64,000 nt of DNA from Polyangium mundeleinium (GCF_028369105.1 NZ_JAQNDO010000001.1:10572501-10636500), one strand, 5' to 3'. Positions 49,785-58,949 are shown, counted from the stretch's first letter. Program-made: numbers and translations. The notes: generated by a model not told the origin, from the sequence alone.

Positions 49785-52700
49785 TCACGTCGCCGGATCC
49801 TTCCGCGGCTTGCGCGGGTTGCGCGCCTTGGGCTCGCCAGCGTCCGCGGTGTCCTTGGGCTTCTTGGGCGCTCTCGCCTTCTTCGGCCCCATCTCGGTCT
49901 CGAGCACGATGCGCGCGTCCTCGAGCGCCTCGCTCCAGAGCGCAGGCGTCGGCGCCGCCCATACGGGTAGCCGAATCGGCTCGATGTTCTGGAGGCCGCA
50001 CGTCTTCTGGCCGCGCTCCCGGACCCATATCGCGTCATGCCGCACCATCATGAACCAGCCGTCGCCGAGAGGACGCCTCGATTCAGTCACGATTCCCTCC
50101 TCGACCGTGCCGCGGTGATAGCCACGCTGCCGCAGTAGGCCCTCGAAGGCCGCGAGCGGCCTCGGCTTGCTCGCGGTGATCAACGTGGCGAGCTGGGCTT
50201 GTGCATCGCGGTGGAAGCGGCGTTCGAGTTGCGCGAAGGGCTGCACCAGCGCGAGCGCCGCGAGCCGTTCACGCAGCGCCGCGAGCACCGCCTCGTCGAT
50301 CTCTATCGGGTGCGGGATCGTCACCGGCGCCACGAGATCCACGACCACGCCCGCGGCGTCGACCGCGCCCTCCGCCGTGAGGATCGCGAGCCGCCCCTTT
50401 GCGTCCTTCCACACGAGCCCGGCCGCAAAGGCGCGCACCACCGGGTGCTCGATCACGAACACACGGAAGTGCTCGGCGTCGTAGCTCCGCCCCACGATCA
50501 TCGCCGCTTCGAGCCGCCGCCGCAGCGTCGCGCGCGCTTTCTCAGGGTCGTGCGGCGCGCGTGGCATCGTGAGATCGAAGAGGCCATCACGATCGATGCC
50601 GCGCTCCTCGCACGCGTGGCGGAGCGCTTCCTGCGCGGCGCGCGCGAGCGCCGGTTTGCCGTGCGCCGAGAGGTGATCGAGCCATTCGAACGCGACGCCG
50701 CGACCGCTCCGCCATAGCGCCTCGATCTCGAGCGGCGTCTGCGCCCCGGCGCCGAGCGCGTCGAGCTGCGCGTCGCTACCGAGCGTGCCGATCGCGAGCA
50801 CGCGCCACGGCTTGTGCCCGAGCAGCTCGCGCTGCATCACCGTGAGAAGCTCGGCCGCATCACCGTCGTCGATCTCGCGACGGATCGCGGCGAGGCCACC
50901 GTGGGGCGCGCTCGCGTCGTCGGCAGCCAGCGCAGCCAAGAGCCCACGGCGTGCGTCCTCGGAGAGCCCGATGCCATCGCGAAAGCGCATCGCCTGCAGC
51001 CCAGGAAGCCGCGGGACGTTCGCGCCCCGCTCTCGCGCGCGCTCGGCGAGGTATGCATCGAGCGCCGCGTGATCGGACGCGAGCGCCCTCATGCGGCACG
51101 ATTCGAGCGCGAGCGTCAACGCTGCAAGCCGCTCGCCGGTCGCACCTGCGAGCGCCTTCTCGAGCACCGCAACCGCCTCCGAAGCCGGCAGCGCGCAGAT
51201 CACACGCGCCGCTGAGATGACGCTCTCGTCGTCGTCCCGCGCGAGCAAGGGAAGCACCTCGGGCACCACGCGCATACCCGCACGCACGAGGCCGCGCACC
51301 GCGAGCTCACGCACCGGCGCGTCCTCGCTGCGCGCACACGCGATCAGCACGCGTCGTCCCTCCCACGCGTGATGCTCGGCGACGTGCGCCGCGATCTTTG
51401 CCGTGTTGCCGGGAAGGCGCCGCTCCAGTCGAAAGCCGAGCGGATCGAGCGCAGACGGCGCGCGATCGAGCAACGTCTCGTCGAGCCCGTAGATGCCGCG
51501 ATCCGCGGCGAGGAGGTCCGCCACGATCGCGGCGATGCCGGGGTGCTTGCCGACCTCGGCCAAGGCAAAGCCGAAGAATCCGTGCACCACGTCGAGCTCG
51601 GCGAACGCTGCCAGCGCGCGCACTGGATCGGCCTGAATCGCCGCGCGTACCTGGACGGTCGCGGGCTCCGGCCAGACCCCCGCATACCCTCGGCCCGGGG
51701 CCGCGATCTCCGCGTACCGCGCGCGCTCCTCGCTCGTGAGCGACGCCTGAAGCTCGCGCAACGCGACATCGGCCGCCGAGGGCAGCGCCTCGACGGCGTG
51801 CAGTTCGTCCCTCGCCCAGCGCGCGAGCGTCCCCTCGCCCTTCGACGCCTCGATGAGCGCCGGCCGCGCAGCCTCCCCGAGCATTCGGAGTGCTTCACGC
51901 GCGGCGTTTCGTACGAGCTCGTAGCGATCGTCGGCATGCGCGAGGAGCACCGTCGCCACGCTCGCGCCGCCGATCGCGCCGAGCGCGCGCAGCACCACGC
52001 CACGCCATGCCGCTTGCTTGCCCGGCCCTTCGATCCACGCGACGAGCGGCGCCACCGCGGCGGGGCCCGAAGCAACCAGCGCTTCCTGCATCACGCGTTC
52101 ACTCCAGGAGTCGCGACCACGCGCGTCGGGGACACGCTTCGCGAGGTCGTCGAGCGCGCGCCCGAGGATCTTGGGCGTAGGCACGAAGCGCGCGAACTGC
52201 CAGTCGATCGTGGGCATCGCGAGCAGGAGCGCTTCACGCCGCTCGGGCGGCAGCGTGAGCAGCGTCTCGCCGAGGAACGCGACGATCGGTTGGCTGAACG
52301 CGATCGTCATCGCCTGGGTCAGGAGCGTGTCCCAGCGCGCGTCGAGCGGAGCCCCCGTGGCTTCGAGGAGGCGCGGCAAGAGGATCGCGCACGCGTGCGT
52401 CACATCGGGCCGGTTTGGCGGGATCGCCTCGGCGCGCGTGATCACCAGCGGGAGCGTCTCCTTCGCGATCGGCAACACGTAGCGGAGCGCGCGCTTGGGC
52501 TCTGGGTCGTGGCCCCAGGCCTGCGGATCGAATGCGAGCGCGACTGCGGCTTCGGGGCTCGGCGTGAAGCCTTCGTCGAGCAGACCGTCTGCGCCGTTCC
52601 AAAGCACGGCGCGCGCGTTCGGTGAGAGGAGCGTGCGGCGGAGCGCGGCAAGCGCAGCGGACACGTCGGATGCGAGGAGCGCCGCGCGCATCGCGTCGGG

Positions 52701-53072
52701 CATCGGTCGTGTCGCGTTCAGGGAGCTGCCCCACGCGTCGCCGCGCGGGCAGCGCTCCTGATGCGTGGGCACGCCATCCGTGAAGATCGTCCAGTAGCCC
52801 TCGAACACCTGCTGGCCCTGGGCATTCCGCGAGCGCTTGCCTTCCCGCACGCGTTTGCCGTTCTCGAAGGCGGTCACGCGCCAGACGTCGCCGCCTTGCG
52901 CGACCTCCTCGAGCATCAGCGAGCCATCCTCGCGATACGTGTGCCAGGTCCCGATGGGCTCGACGATCGACGTGCCGGCGTGCCAGAGCGCGCCGTTTGG
53001 GTGATACCAGCGCACCGGGCCGTCGTTCGTCCCATCGCTCTTCCGCGTGACCCACTGACACTTGCGCTGCAT
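49785..53072 (-). CDS. Large HEAT-repeat protein with MORN-like N-terminus and DUF4132-like C-terminus
   Basis: 1095 residues from the ATG at 53072. GTG codons upstream (region 53160-53215) are possible alternatives, while the longest frame (53387) would overlap the divergent STAS gene. N-terminal MORN/toxin-modulator-like repeats (GPVRWYHPNGALWHAG, GTWHTYREDGSL) are followed by many HEAT-like helix pairs (AAVAPLVAWIEG, VLRALGAIGGASVATVLLAH, LAVRGLVRAGMRVVPEVLPL). The C-terminal part holds HPIEIDEAVLAALRERLA and LVQPFAQLERRF, resembling DUF4132, and GDGWFMMVRHDAIWVRE; the tail is Lys/Pro-rich. DUF4132 is found in MolR-like proteins of unknown function. The PP2C gene follows directly. Confidence 0.85.
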   Translation of the reverse strand: MQRKCQWVTRKSDGTNDGPVRWYHPNGALWHAGTSIVEPIGTWHTYREDGSLMLEEVAQGGDVWRVTAFENGKRVREGKRSRNAQGQQVFEGYWTIFTDGVPTHQERCPRGDAWGSSLNATRPMPDAMRAALLASDVSAALAALRRTLLSPNARAVLWNGADGLLDEGFTPSPEAAVALAFDPQAWGHDPEPKRALRYVLPIAKETLPLVITRAEAIPPNRPDVTHACAILLPRLLEATGAPLDARWDTLLTQAMTIAFSQPIVAFLGETLLTLPPERREALLLAMPTIDWQFARFVPTPKILGRALDDLAKRVPDARGRDSWSERVMQEALVASGPAAVAPLVAWIEGPGKQAAWRGVVLRALGAIGGASVATVLLAHADDRYELVRNAAREALRMLGEAARPALIEASKGEGTLARWARDELHAVEALPSAADVALRELQASLTSEERARYAEIAAPGRGYAGVWPEPATVQVRAAIQADPVRALAAFAELDVVHGFFGFALAEVGKHPGIAAIVADLLAADRGIYGLDETLLDRAPSALDPLGFRLERRLPGNTAKIAAHVAEHHAWEGRRVLIACARSEDAPVRELAVRGLVRAGMRVVPEVLPLLARDDDESVISAARVICALPASEAVAVLEKALAGATGERLAALTLALESCRMRALASDHAALDAYLAERARERGANVPRLPGLQAMRFRDGIGLSEDARRGLLAALAADDASAPHGGLAAIRREIDDGDAAELLTVMQRELLGHKPWRVLAIGTLGSDAQLDALGAGAQTPLEIEALWRSGRGVAFEWLDHLSAHGKPALARAAQEALRHACEERGIDRDGLFDLTMPRAPHDPEKARATLRRRLEAAMIVGRSYDAEHFRVFVIEHPVVRAFAAGLVWKDAKGRLAILTAEGAVDAAGVVVDLVAPVTIPHPIEIDEAVLAALRERLAALALVQPFAQLERRFHRDAQAQLATLITASKPRPLAAFEGLLRQRGYHRGTVEEGIVTESRRPLGDGWFMMVRHDAIWVRERGQKTCGLQNIEPIRLPVWAAPTPALWSEALEDARIVLETEMGPKKARAPKKPKDTADAGEPKARNPRKPRKDPAT

Positions 53073-53379
53073 CTCCGCCGTATCGTGGAACGACGTGTGG
53101 AGGGTGTGGGTCTCTTCTTGCTCGGGCGAGAGGACGATCGGCTCGTGAGCTGTCGAGGTCACGGACGCGACAATGCGCACGGACGCCGCGTGCCGCAAGT
53201 CGGAGGAGCTCACCGGAAAATCAAAAACGCGTCCCGCGACATCGCGCGTGGCGCAGCAGGCGGTCTCGAATTCGAGCACCTGTGGTTCGAGCTTGTCCTT
53301 GCATCTCCCGCTGTGGCAGGTTCGGCCCATAGAACCGCGAGGGCGGACCGTCTCGGTCATGGGTACAGGGAAGACGGGG
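53073..53379. other. Divergent intergenic region HEAT/DUF4132 gene and PAS-STAS gene
   Basis: 307 bases if the starts chosen here are right. It should hold both promoters. Part of it may code for the true N-terminus of the HEAT protein through a GTG start. No operator or terminator recognised. Confidence 0.4.
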
Positions 53380-54522
53380 ATGAGCACAGAGATGCAATAC
53401 GATCATCAAGCACGTCGCTTTTTTCTGACGAATCCCGACATTTGCCTCGTCGTCGGGTCGGGCGGCGCCATTTCGTGCAGCAACCTGGCTGCCGAGCGTG
53501 TGTTCGGTGCCGCCTGCGAGCAAGGCACATCACTCACGGATCTCTTGCTGCCGGAGGCGCGCGCGGCGCTCTCCTCTGTGTGCGAGGGGCTGCGCGAGGG
53601 GGGAGAACCGTCCGTCTTCGAATGCAGCCTCCGCGGGCGGGACGGACGCTACGAGACCTATGTGTGCGTCGCGTGGCGCACGGCAGGGGATGAGATTCAT
53701 GTGACGTTGCGGCCGAATGGCAATGCGGTGGATCGCGTTCCCGATCTCGCGGCGCTGGAGAAACGCGCGCGTATCCTCGACGTCATCTTCAACAGCCTCC
53801 CCATCGCGGTGTGGACCTGCAACGAAAATGGCATTTTGACCCTCCAGGAGGGCAAGGCCCTGGAGACAGCCGGCCTCCGATCGGGGCAGCTCGTCGGGAG
53901 GAACCTTTTTGATCTCTACGCGAATGACCCGACCATCGTGGACACTCGCGCCGCGCTCGAAGGGCGCGCCGCACACAACAGCAGCGAGGTCCACGGGGTC
54001 TTCTGGGAAAACTGGGTTTTGCCGATGCGGGAGGAGAGCGGGACGATCTCGGGGCTCGTCGGCGTATCGATGGATGTCAGCGAATTCAGGCGCGTCGAGC
54101 AGGAGCTCCTCGCCAAGATCGAGCTCATCCACAAGCAACAGCAGGTGATCCGGGAGCTCGGGGTCCCCATCATCCAGGTATGGGATCAGGTGCTCACGCT
54201 GCCGCTCGTGGGCGTCGTGGACAGCGCGCGCGCGGACGAGGTGATGGCGAACCTGCTCCAGACCGTGCTCCAGACCCGAGCGCGCTTTGCGATCCTGGAC
54301 CTCACGGGCGTCGACATCGTCGACACGGCGACGGCGAATCACCTCCTGCAGATGATCTCTGCCATTCGCCTGATGGGGGCCGAGGGCATCATTACGGGCA
54401 TCCGGCCCACGGTGGCGCAGACGATGATCGGCCTCGGGCTCGACATCTCGAGCACCGTGACGCTCGCGAGCCTGCGCGACGCGCTGAAGTTCTGCATCCG
54501 GCGCATGAACGAAGCCGCCTGA
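53380..54522 (+). CDS. PAS-PAS-STAS (RsbR-type) stress-signalling protein
   Basis: 380 residues from the ATG at 53380 (GGGAAG upstream); an ATG at 53359 is a close alternative. Two PAS domains (about 10-110, and 128-250 with NSLPIAVWTCNENGILTLQ and LVGVSMDVSEFRRVEQEL) lead into a short coiled coil and a STAS domain (about 265-378): VWDQVLTLPLVGVVDSARAD, AILDLTGVDIVDTATANHLL, GAEGIITGIRPTVAQTMIGL. The two threonines expected in RsbR-like STAS domains (in LTGVD and DTATA) are there. Such proteins form or resemble stressosomes whose STAS domains are phosphorylated by a kinase. The next gene, gdx, is separated by a riboswitch. Confidence 0.92.
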   Translation: MSTEMQYDHQARRFFLTNPDICLVVGSGGAISCSNLAAERVFGAACEQGTSLTDLLLPEARAALSSVCEGLREGGEPSVFECSLRGRDGRYETYVCVAWRTAGDEIHVTLRPNGNAVDRVPDLAALEKRARILDVIFNSLPIAVWTCNENGILTLQEGKALETAGLRSGQLVGRNLFDLYANDPTIVDTRAALEGRAAHNSSEVHGVFWENWVLPMREESGTISGLVGVSMDVSEFRRVEQELLAKIELIHKQQQVIRELGVPIIQVWDQVLTLPLVGVVDSARADEVMANLLQTVLQTRARFAILDLTGVDIVDTATANHLLQMISAIRLMGAEGIITGIRPTVAQTMIGLGLDISSTVTLASLRDALKFCIRRMNEAA

Positions 54523-54599
54523 AACCAGCCGCACTCTTCCTGCGCGCTTGCCTGTCCCCCGTTCCAGCGCTAGCTTTCCGAAGCCGGACGAGCGCCGGC

Positions 54600-54640
54600 C
54601 CGGACGAGACGCGCCGTACCCGGTCAGGCCAAGACGACGC
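54600..54640 (+). ncRNA. Guanidine-III riboswitch (ykkC-III)
   Basis: CCGGACGAG, then GCGCCGTACCCGGTCAGG, then CAAGACG follow in the order and spacing of the guanidine-III aptamer known from Thermobifida fusca, with only a few changes. The pseudoknot is preserved: CCGG pairs with the later CCGG, and GCGCCGT (54611-54617) pairs with ACGACGC (54634-54640) with one C-A mismatch. It ends 10 bases before the AAGGAG ribosome-binding site of the downstream SMR gene, fitting ligand control of translation. A partial second copy of its 5' strand (GCCGGACGAGCGCCGGC) lies just upstream. Confidence 0.88.
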
Positions 54641-54663
54641 ACCCGAAGGAAGGAGTGCACGTC

Positions 54664-54978
54664 ATGGCATGGGTATCCCTCATCGTCGCAGGGTTTCTCG
54701 AGGTCTGCTGGGCCATCGGGTTGAAGTACACGAACGGGTTCAAGCGTCCGCTCCCGAGCGCGCTCACGATCACGGCGATCGTGGCGAGCATGTACTTGCT
54801 CGCGACCGCTACGAAGTCGCTCCCCATCGGGACGGCCTATGCGGTGTGGGTGGGCATCGGTGCACTCGGGACGGCGATCGTCGGCATGGTGCTCTTCGAG
54901 GAGCCTGCAACACCGGCCCGGATCGGGTTTCTTGTGCTGTTGATGGCTTCGATCGTCGGCTTGAAGGCGAGCACGTAA
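54664..54978 (+). CDS. gdx: Guanidinium exporter (SugE/Gdx subfamily of SMR transporters)
   Basis: 104 residues, four transmembrane helices, SMR family length. Start ATG at 54664 with AAGGAG eight bases upstream; a GTG at 54655 is less likely. The conserved glutamate lies in GFLEVCWAIGLKYTNGF (Glu13) and the family motif in GTAYAVWVGIGALGTAIVG. Gdx proteins export guanidinium in exchange for protons as antiparallel or dual-topology dimers. The guanidine-III riboswitch directly upstream makes the guanidinium substrate assignment much stronger than for most SugE annotations. Confidence 0.95.
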   Translation: MAWVSLIVAGFLEVCWAIGLKYTNGFKRPLPSALTITAIVASMYLLATATKSLPIGTAYAVWVGIGALGTAIVGMVLFEEPATPARIGFLVLLMASIVGLKAST

Positions 54979-55470
54979 TCAAGCCGTGCTCGAGGTTCGC
55001 GTCCGAGCAGCGGGGCTCCCTCCGTGCAGCGCGAATTCGAACTTCGTCATCGAGCGAATGAGCGGGTTCGGCTCGAATGCCGGCGGGACCTCCCGGATGC
55101 CGTGCCGCCCCTCCCGCAAGAGCTTCCAGAGCTCGGCCGGCGAGGACACGCCACCGGGAAGACGGCGAGCCATACCGATGATGGCAATGCGCATCGAGGA
55201 CGGGGACGGATCATTCAGGCGGACGGACTCGACGAAGGACGAAAACGATGCGACGGGTAGGCTACGCATGGCGGCATATCTCGACAACGCCTCGATCGTG
55301 GAATATTCCCCACGCAGCGGTGGGCAAAAGCGGGCGACCGATATACGCCGAACAGACGAGCGACCAAAGCCGTCAACAGCGCGGACTCGAGGCCGAGTTC
55401 ACGAAAACGCCGATCTCTTCCAATGGCGTCGACGACACGCCGAGCAATCGCCCCACTTCCACCTGGAGCC
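54979..55470 (-). pseudogene. Decayed PKS fragment: carrier protein followed by ketosynthase N-terminus
   Basis: On the minus strand, RRFRELGLESALLTALVARL (near 55400-55340) reads as a carrier-protein active-site region. After a frameshift near 55320 the text resumes as EYSTIEALSRYAAM, the end of a carrier domain. Then MRIAIIGMARRLPGGVSSPA (from 55194) and ELWKLLREGRHGIREVPP match the beginning of a beta-ketoacyl synthase, which breaks off after about 40 residues into unrelated sequence and a stop at 54979. The order ACP then KS is a normal PKS module junction. Frameshift plus truncation show it is dead. It could be a relic of a biosynthetic cluster related to the NRPS region or of an independent one. 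Confidence 0.75.
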
Positions 55471-56489
55471 ACACGCACAATGATTCTTGGCGCGAGGACG
55501 CAGGCGACCTTCGCGCTCGCATCGAAACCGGTATTCTCATACATACTCGATGAAGAAACCGCCCCGCTGGCGATACTCGCCCCGATCATACTCCGGAGCC
55601 TTATGGAGCACGTTTATTGCGCTGTAACACGATGGACCAGCGGCGCGCAAGAGCAACCGGCCGTACGGAATGGCCGCACCACCCACGCGGATGTTCAGCC
55701 ACGGGAGATCCGCGCAGGCGCCACGAGCTCGCCATGTTCAGCTTGACACCAGCGCAATTTTCGTGGGTGCGCACGAATTTCAATGGGCAACCCTCGCCTG
55801 TTCAGGCGCGTTCAGAGCTCATGGGGGCGCGATGTGCCGCACTCGGCTGGTCGACCCCGTGGGAGGGAGCGTCGGCACCTTGGATCCCACTCGTGAATCG
55901 CCCGGGAATCTCGCATCGATCGGCTGCCCAATCCAACGTTACTTGCCCCGTTGCGAGCAACCTCGTAATGGAGCCCACAGCACGAATCACACTGGACTTA
56001 CCCCGCCGCTGCTGATAGATGTCGTACTTCTACAAGATTTTAAACAGAAAAGCATCAACTCATCGCAAAAAATGAGGAAGAACGTCGGCTCGTACGGGCC
56101 GGCGCGCGTCGACGCGATGGGGGAAACGCCTCCCGGTGCGATTCAGATGGAGATCACCCTTGGGTGGCACTTTTCGTGGAGTGAGTCGTGTACCCCCTAT
56201 CGGAGGCAGCAGGGAGATCAGAAGCATCAAGGGGCTCAGGCGAATCGTGACTCCGTCGTCCGCGCAGCCCGCGGCCCCCGGCGGAGCGCGCGGGCCAACC
56301 GCGCGGTCTTGGATCAGTACCTCGCCAGACACGAGCGTTCCAACCGGAAGAAGAAGAAGACTGGCTGAAGGACCTCGAAGAATTTGTCCGCAGCCGGCCG
56401 GAAGGGCCGAAAGAGCTTCAAGCTGAGCACGTTGTTCTAGGTTCGAAGATGATCGGGGCGACCCGATCAAGGAAAGCGACGGATTCACC
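55471..56489. other. Gene-poor region, probably degenerate
   Basis: About 1 kb with lower GC than the surroundings in places (e.g. 56020-56080). No intact gene. Near 56280-56450 two plus-strand frames each look protein-like for a short stretch: RANRAVLDQYLARHERS in one, then EEDWLKDLEEFVRSRPEG in the next, joined across a GAAGAAGAAGAAG run. This may be a frameshifted remnant. Confidence 0.5.
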
Positions 56490-56762
56490 ATGGCCACCGA
56501 AACTGCACCCACGAAATCGGCCACTCCCACCGCCGCTGCGGCAGCGACGCAGGAGCCCATCATCATCGACCTGGGGAAGAAGAAGCGAAAGGACGTCCGC
56601 AAGCTCCGCAGGGGCAAGCCGGGCCGGCTGATGGATCGCATCCTGCAGGTCCTCGACGACGGGAGGGCGGCCCAGGCGATCCCCGCCGGCGCCCAGGCGG
56701 TCGTGATCGTCGTACGCGAAAAGAAGCGCACGAAGGCCGGCAAGATGTTTGGACTCGGCTGA
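56490..56762 (+). CDS. Small basic protein, possibly DUF6200 family
   Basis: 90 residues from the ATG at 56490. A Thr/Ala-rich N-terminus (about 20 residues) is followed by EPIIIDLGKKKRKDVRKLRR, GKPGRLMDRILQVLDD and AVVIVVREKKRTK. The pattern I-I-I-D-L-G-K-K-K-R-K-x-V-R-K-L-R-x-G-x-G-x-L resembles, from memory and unverified, the small DUF6200 proteins of myxobacteria. Strongly positively charged and cytosolic; nucleic acid or partner binding is only a guess. It stands between gene remnants and is the only intact frame there. Confidence 0.7.
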   Translation: MATETAPTKSATPTAAAAATQEPIIIDLGKKKRKDVRKLRRGKPGRLMDRILQVLDDGRAAQAIPAGAQAVVIVVREKKRTKAGKMFGLG

Positions 56763-56856
56763 ATACCGATTGCGCATGAGGGGCGGGGGCGGATCGATTC
56801 TCAGGTCAGCTCCCATCCGTCTCCGAGCTCGACGACATTCCTATTCTCATATCACC

Positions 56857-57204
56857 ATGCGGAAGAAGAAGCTGATTCCAACTCCCCTCGCTGTACGCAA
56901 GGGTATCACGAGGCACCCGCTCGAACCGGTCCGTTCCTGGCGTCTCTGCTTCACGTTCTGGTTGGTCTTCAAGGTGATAGGGCACCGGTGGATGGCGCAG
57001 CTCCGGGCTCCGCATGGCATCGAAGGCAAGTGTACGCCTCTCCGCGTCGCGCTCATGGTTCGAACGGACATGGAGCGGCTGGGCGGTCTGTGGATCAAGG
57101 CTGCTCAGATCATGGCAATGCGCAGGGACATCTTTCCGAAGGTGTTCTGCGGCGAGCTGGCTCCTGTCGCTGTACTTTGCGGCGGAGCATCGCGAAGCTC
57201 GTGA
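56857..57204 (+). pseudogene. Truncated ABC1/UbiB-like kinase gene
   Basis: From an ATG at 56857 the frame reads MRKKKLIPTPLAVRKG, then a hydrophobic stretch and RTDMERLGGLWIKAAQIMAM with RRDIFPKVFCGELA. This matches the N-terminal ERLGPxFIKxGQxxxxRxDxxPxxxxxEL motif of ABC1/UbiB (AarF) atypical kinases. The frame then ends after 115 residues, before any of the kinase core (a full protein has over 400 residues). A short tail in another frame, IAKLVKLLGLKGTGMNLW (57187-57248), might be the remains of the C-terminus, implying an internal deletion. Confidence 0.65.
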
Positions 57205-57267
57205 AGCTCCTCGGGCTCAAGGGGACGGGAATGAATCTATGGGTTTGATGGGAAGGCGAGGCGTGAC

Positions 57268-58767
57268 GTGCAGAGGTATATGAAGTTACGTCCACCCCTC
57301 ACGCGAAGGGCGCTCCTCCGCGGCGCGGCCGGCATCGGAGGCAGCCTTCTCTTCGGCTGTGGACGAGGCGGTTGCGCTCGTTCCGGCCCGCTCGAGAAGA
57401 GGACGGCGGACATCGTCGTGATCGGCGCTGGTTTGTCAGGGCTCGTCGCCGCACGGGAGTTGCTGAAAGCAGGCGTCGGCTCCGTCGTGGTGCTCGAGGC
57501 TCGGAATCGGGTCGGCGGTTTGACCATCAGCCAGGAGGTCAGCCAAGGTGTGATGGTCGACGGTGGAGGGGCCTGGGTCAGCCCAAAGCACACGCGGATC
57601 CTTGCGCTTGCGGAGGAGCTCGGCGTCGGCACCGTGGACGCGGCAGAGTCCGAGGGAAACCCCGTATTTCTCTTCGAGAGTGTCCGCGTGGCCGGGACGG
57701 GCCGGCTCTTCACGCGCGCCGAGGCGCGGGAGCTGCGGCAGCTAAGGGACAAACTCGAGGCGATGGCGGCCGAGCTCCCGGCGGGTGCGCCGTGGGACGC
57801 ACCCCGCGCGGCCGAGTATGATCGAGTCTCGATGTTCAACTGGCTCTCGGACAATTCGTCGACGGTATGGGGAAGGCGCGACATCGAGCTCGCCATTGAT
57901 TGGACGTTCGGCTGCCAGCCGCACGACATCTCGCTTCTGCGGTTCGTCGCGGCCGTCAAATCCGTCGGCGGACTCGAGCGCTTGATGGCCATTTCGGATA
58001 GCCAGGATGTTTCGCTCAGCGGCGGCTCCCAGATGCTCTCCGTGAAGATGGCGGAGATGCTCGGGGACCGGGTGCTGCTCGGTTCGCCCGTGACGCGCAT
58101 CGTGGATCATCCGACGGGCCCCGTGCGCGTCGAGACGGAGCGCCTGGCGATTGAATGTGGCCGCGTGATCGTCGCGATGATGCCGGCAGATGCTCGACGT
58201 ATCGATTTCGAGCCCAAGTTGCCCGAGCTCAAGGCAGGACTCATCAAGAATTGGAAGGGCTCGCCGGATTACAAGGCGCACATCGTGTACAAGACGCCCT
58301 TTTGGCGCAACAGCAGGCTCAACGGCACAGCGGTCGGGGATGGGGTCGTCGTGGACTTCATCTTCGACAGCACGCCGGCGTCCGGCACGCCAGGCGTCCT
58401 CGTCGCCTTCGGTGCGGGGGAGGAGCTGCCCGCCACCGCGGAAGGCCGCAAGGAGGTCGTCACCCAGTCCCTCGTGAGCTTCTTCGGAGAAGAGGCGCTC
58501 GATGCCATCCATTTCGTAGAGATGGATTGGCTCGGTGAAGACTGGTCGACCGGCTGCGCGTCGCCGCTCGGGCCTGGCGTCCTCAGCAAATATGGCCCGG
58601 CCCTGCGCCAGCCTGTGGGCCGCATTCATTGGGGTGGCTCGGATACCTCTGCCGAGTTCGATGGGTTCATGGAAGGCGCAGTTCGCGCCGGGGAGCGCGT
58701 CGCCTCCGAGGTGGCGGTGATCCTGCGCGAGAATGGCGTCATCCCCGCACCCGCGAAATCGGGTTGA
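57268..58767 (+). CDS. Exported FAD-dependent amine oxidase (flavin monoamine oxidase family)
   Basis: 499 residues from GTG at 57268 (GGCGAGG upstream) or ATG at 57280. A twin-arginine-type signal (LTRRALLRGAAGIGGSLLFG) with following cysteines suggests periplasmic export of a folded flavoprotein. The dinucleotide fold is DIVVIGAGLSGLVAARELL with Glu at the end of beta-2 (VVVLEARNRVGG). The C-terminal FAD motif is IHWGGSDTSAEFDGFMEGAV. The usual monoamine oxidase central features (LSGGSQMLSVKMAE) are present. The covalent-FAD cysteine of eukaryotic MAO is not obvious. The substrate may be an amine or an L-amino acid. Stands alone, divergent in origin from the debris upstream. Confidence 0.92.
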   Translation: MQRYMKLRPPLTRRALLRGAAGIGGSLLFGCGRGGCARSGPLEKRTADIVVIGAGLSGLVAARELLKAGVGSVVVLEARNRVGGLTISQEVSQGVMVDGGGAWVSPKHTRILALAEELGVGTVDAAESEGNPVFLFESVRVAGTGRLFTRAEARELRQLRDKLEAMAAELPAGAPWDAPRAAEYDRVSMFNWLSDNSSTVWGRRDIELAIDWTFGCQPHDISLLRFVAAVKSVGGLERLMAISDSQDVSLSGGSQMLSVKMAEMLGDRVLLGSPVTRIVDHPTGPVRVETERLAIECGRVIVAMMPADARRIDFEPKLPELKAGLIKNWKGSPDYKAHIVYKTPFWRNSRLNGTAVGDGVVVDFIFDSTPASGTPGVLVAFGAGEELPATAEGRKEVVTQSLVSFFGEEALDAIHFVEMDWLGEDWSTGCASPLGPGVLSKYGPALRQPVGRIHWGGSDTSAEFDGFMEGAVRAGERVASEVAVILRENGVIPAPAKSG

Positions 58768-58775
58768 TTCTCAGC

Positions 58776-58949
58776 ATGAACGACCCTGAATCCACCTTAC
58801 GCGCGGCGCTCGCCGACAGGCGCATGAACCGGATCGACGACCTCGGGGTTCGTCGCCCCCGACGGCCTTGGCGAGCGGCATCGAAACGACCCGACCGAGC
58901 ACGACGCGCTTCACCTCGACGCGCCGCTCGGATAGCTTCGTCGTCATGA
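58776..58949 (+). pseudogene. Possible frameshifted small gene
   Basis: From ATG 58776 the frame begins MNDPESTLRAALADRRMNRIDDLG and then becomes Arg-rich junk. With a one-base shift at the GGGG run (about 58847-58850) it would continue FVAPDGLGERHRNDPTEHDA and end at 58943 with LHLDAPLG, a much more protein-like sequence. Either a mutated small gene or a sequencing error. No function recognised. Confidence 0.3.

Noticed and set aside
54583-54599. Guanidine-II (mini-ykkC) hairpin
   Set aside because: The stem GCCGG/CCGGC has an ACGAG-like loop, but the loop is too long and there is no second ACGR hairpin; the adjacent sequence fits guanidine-III far better.
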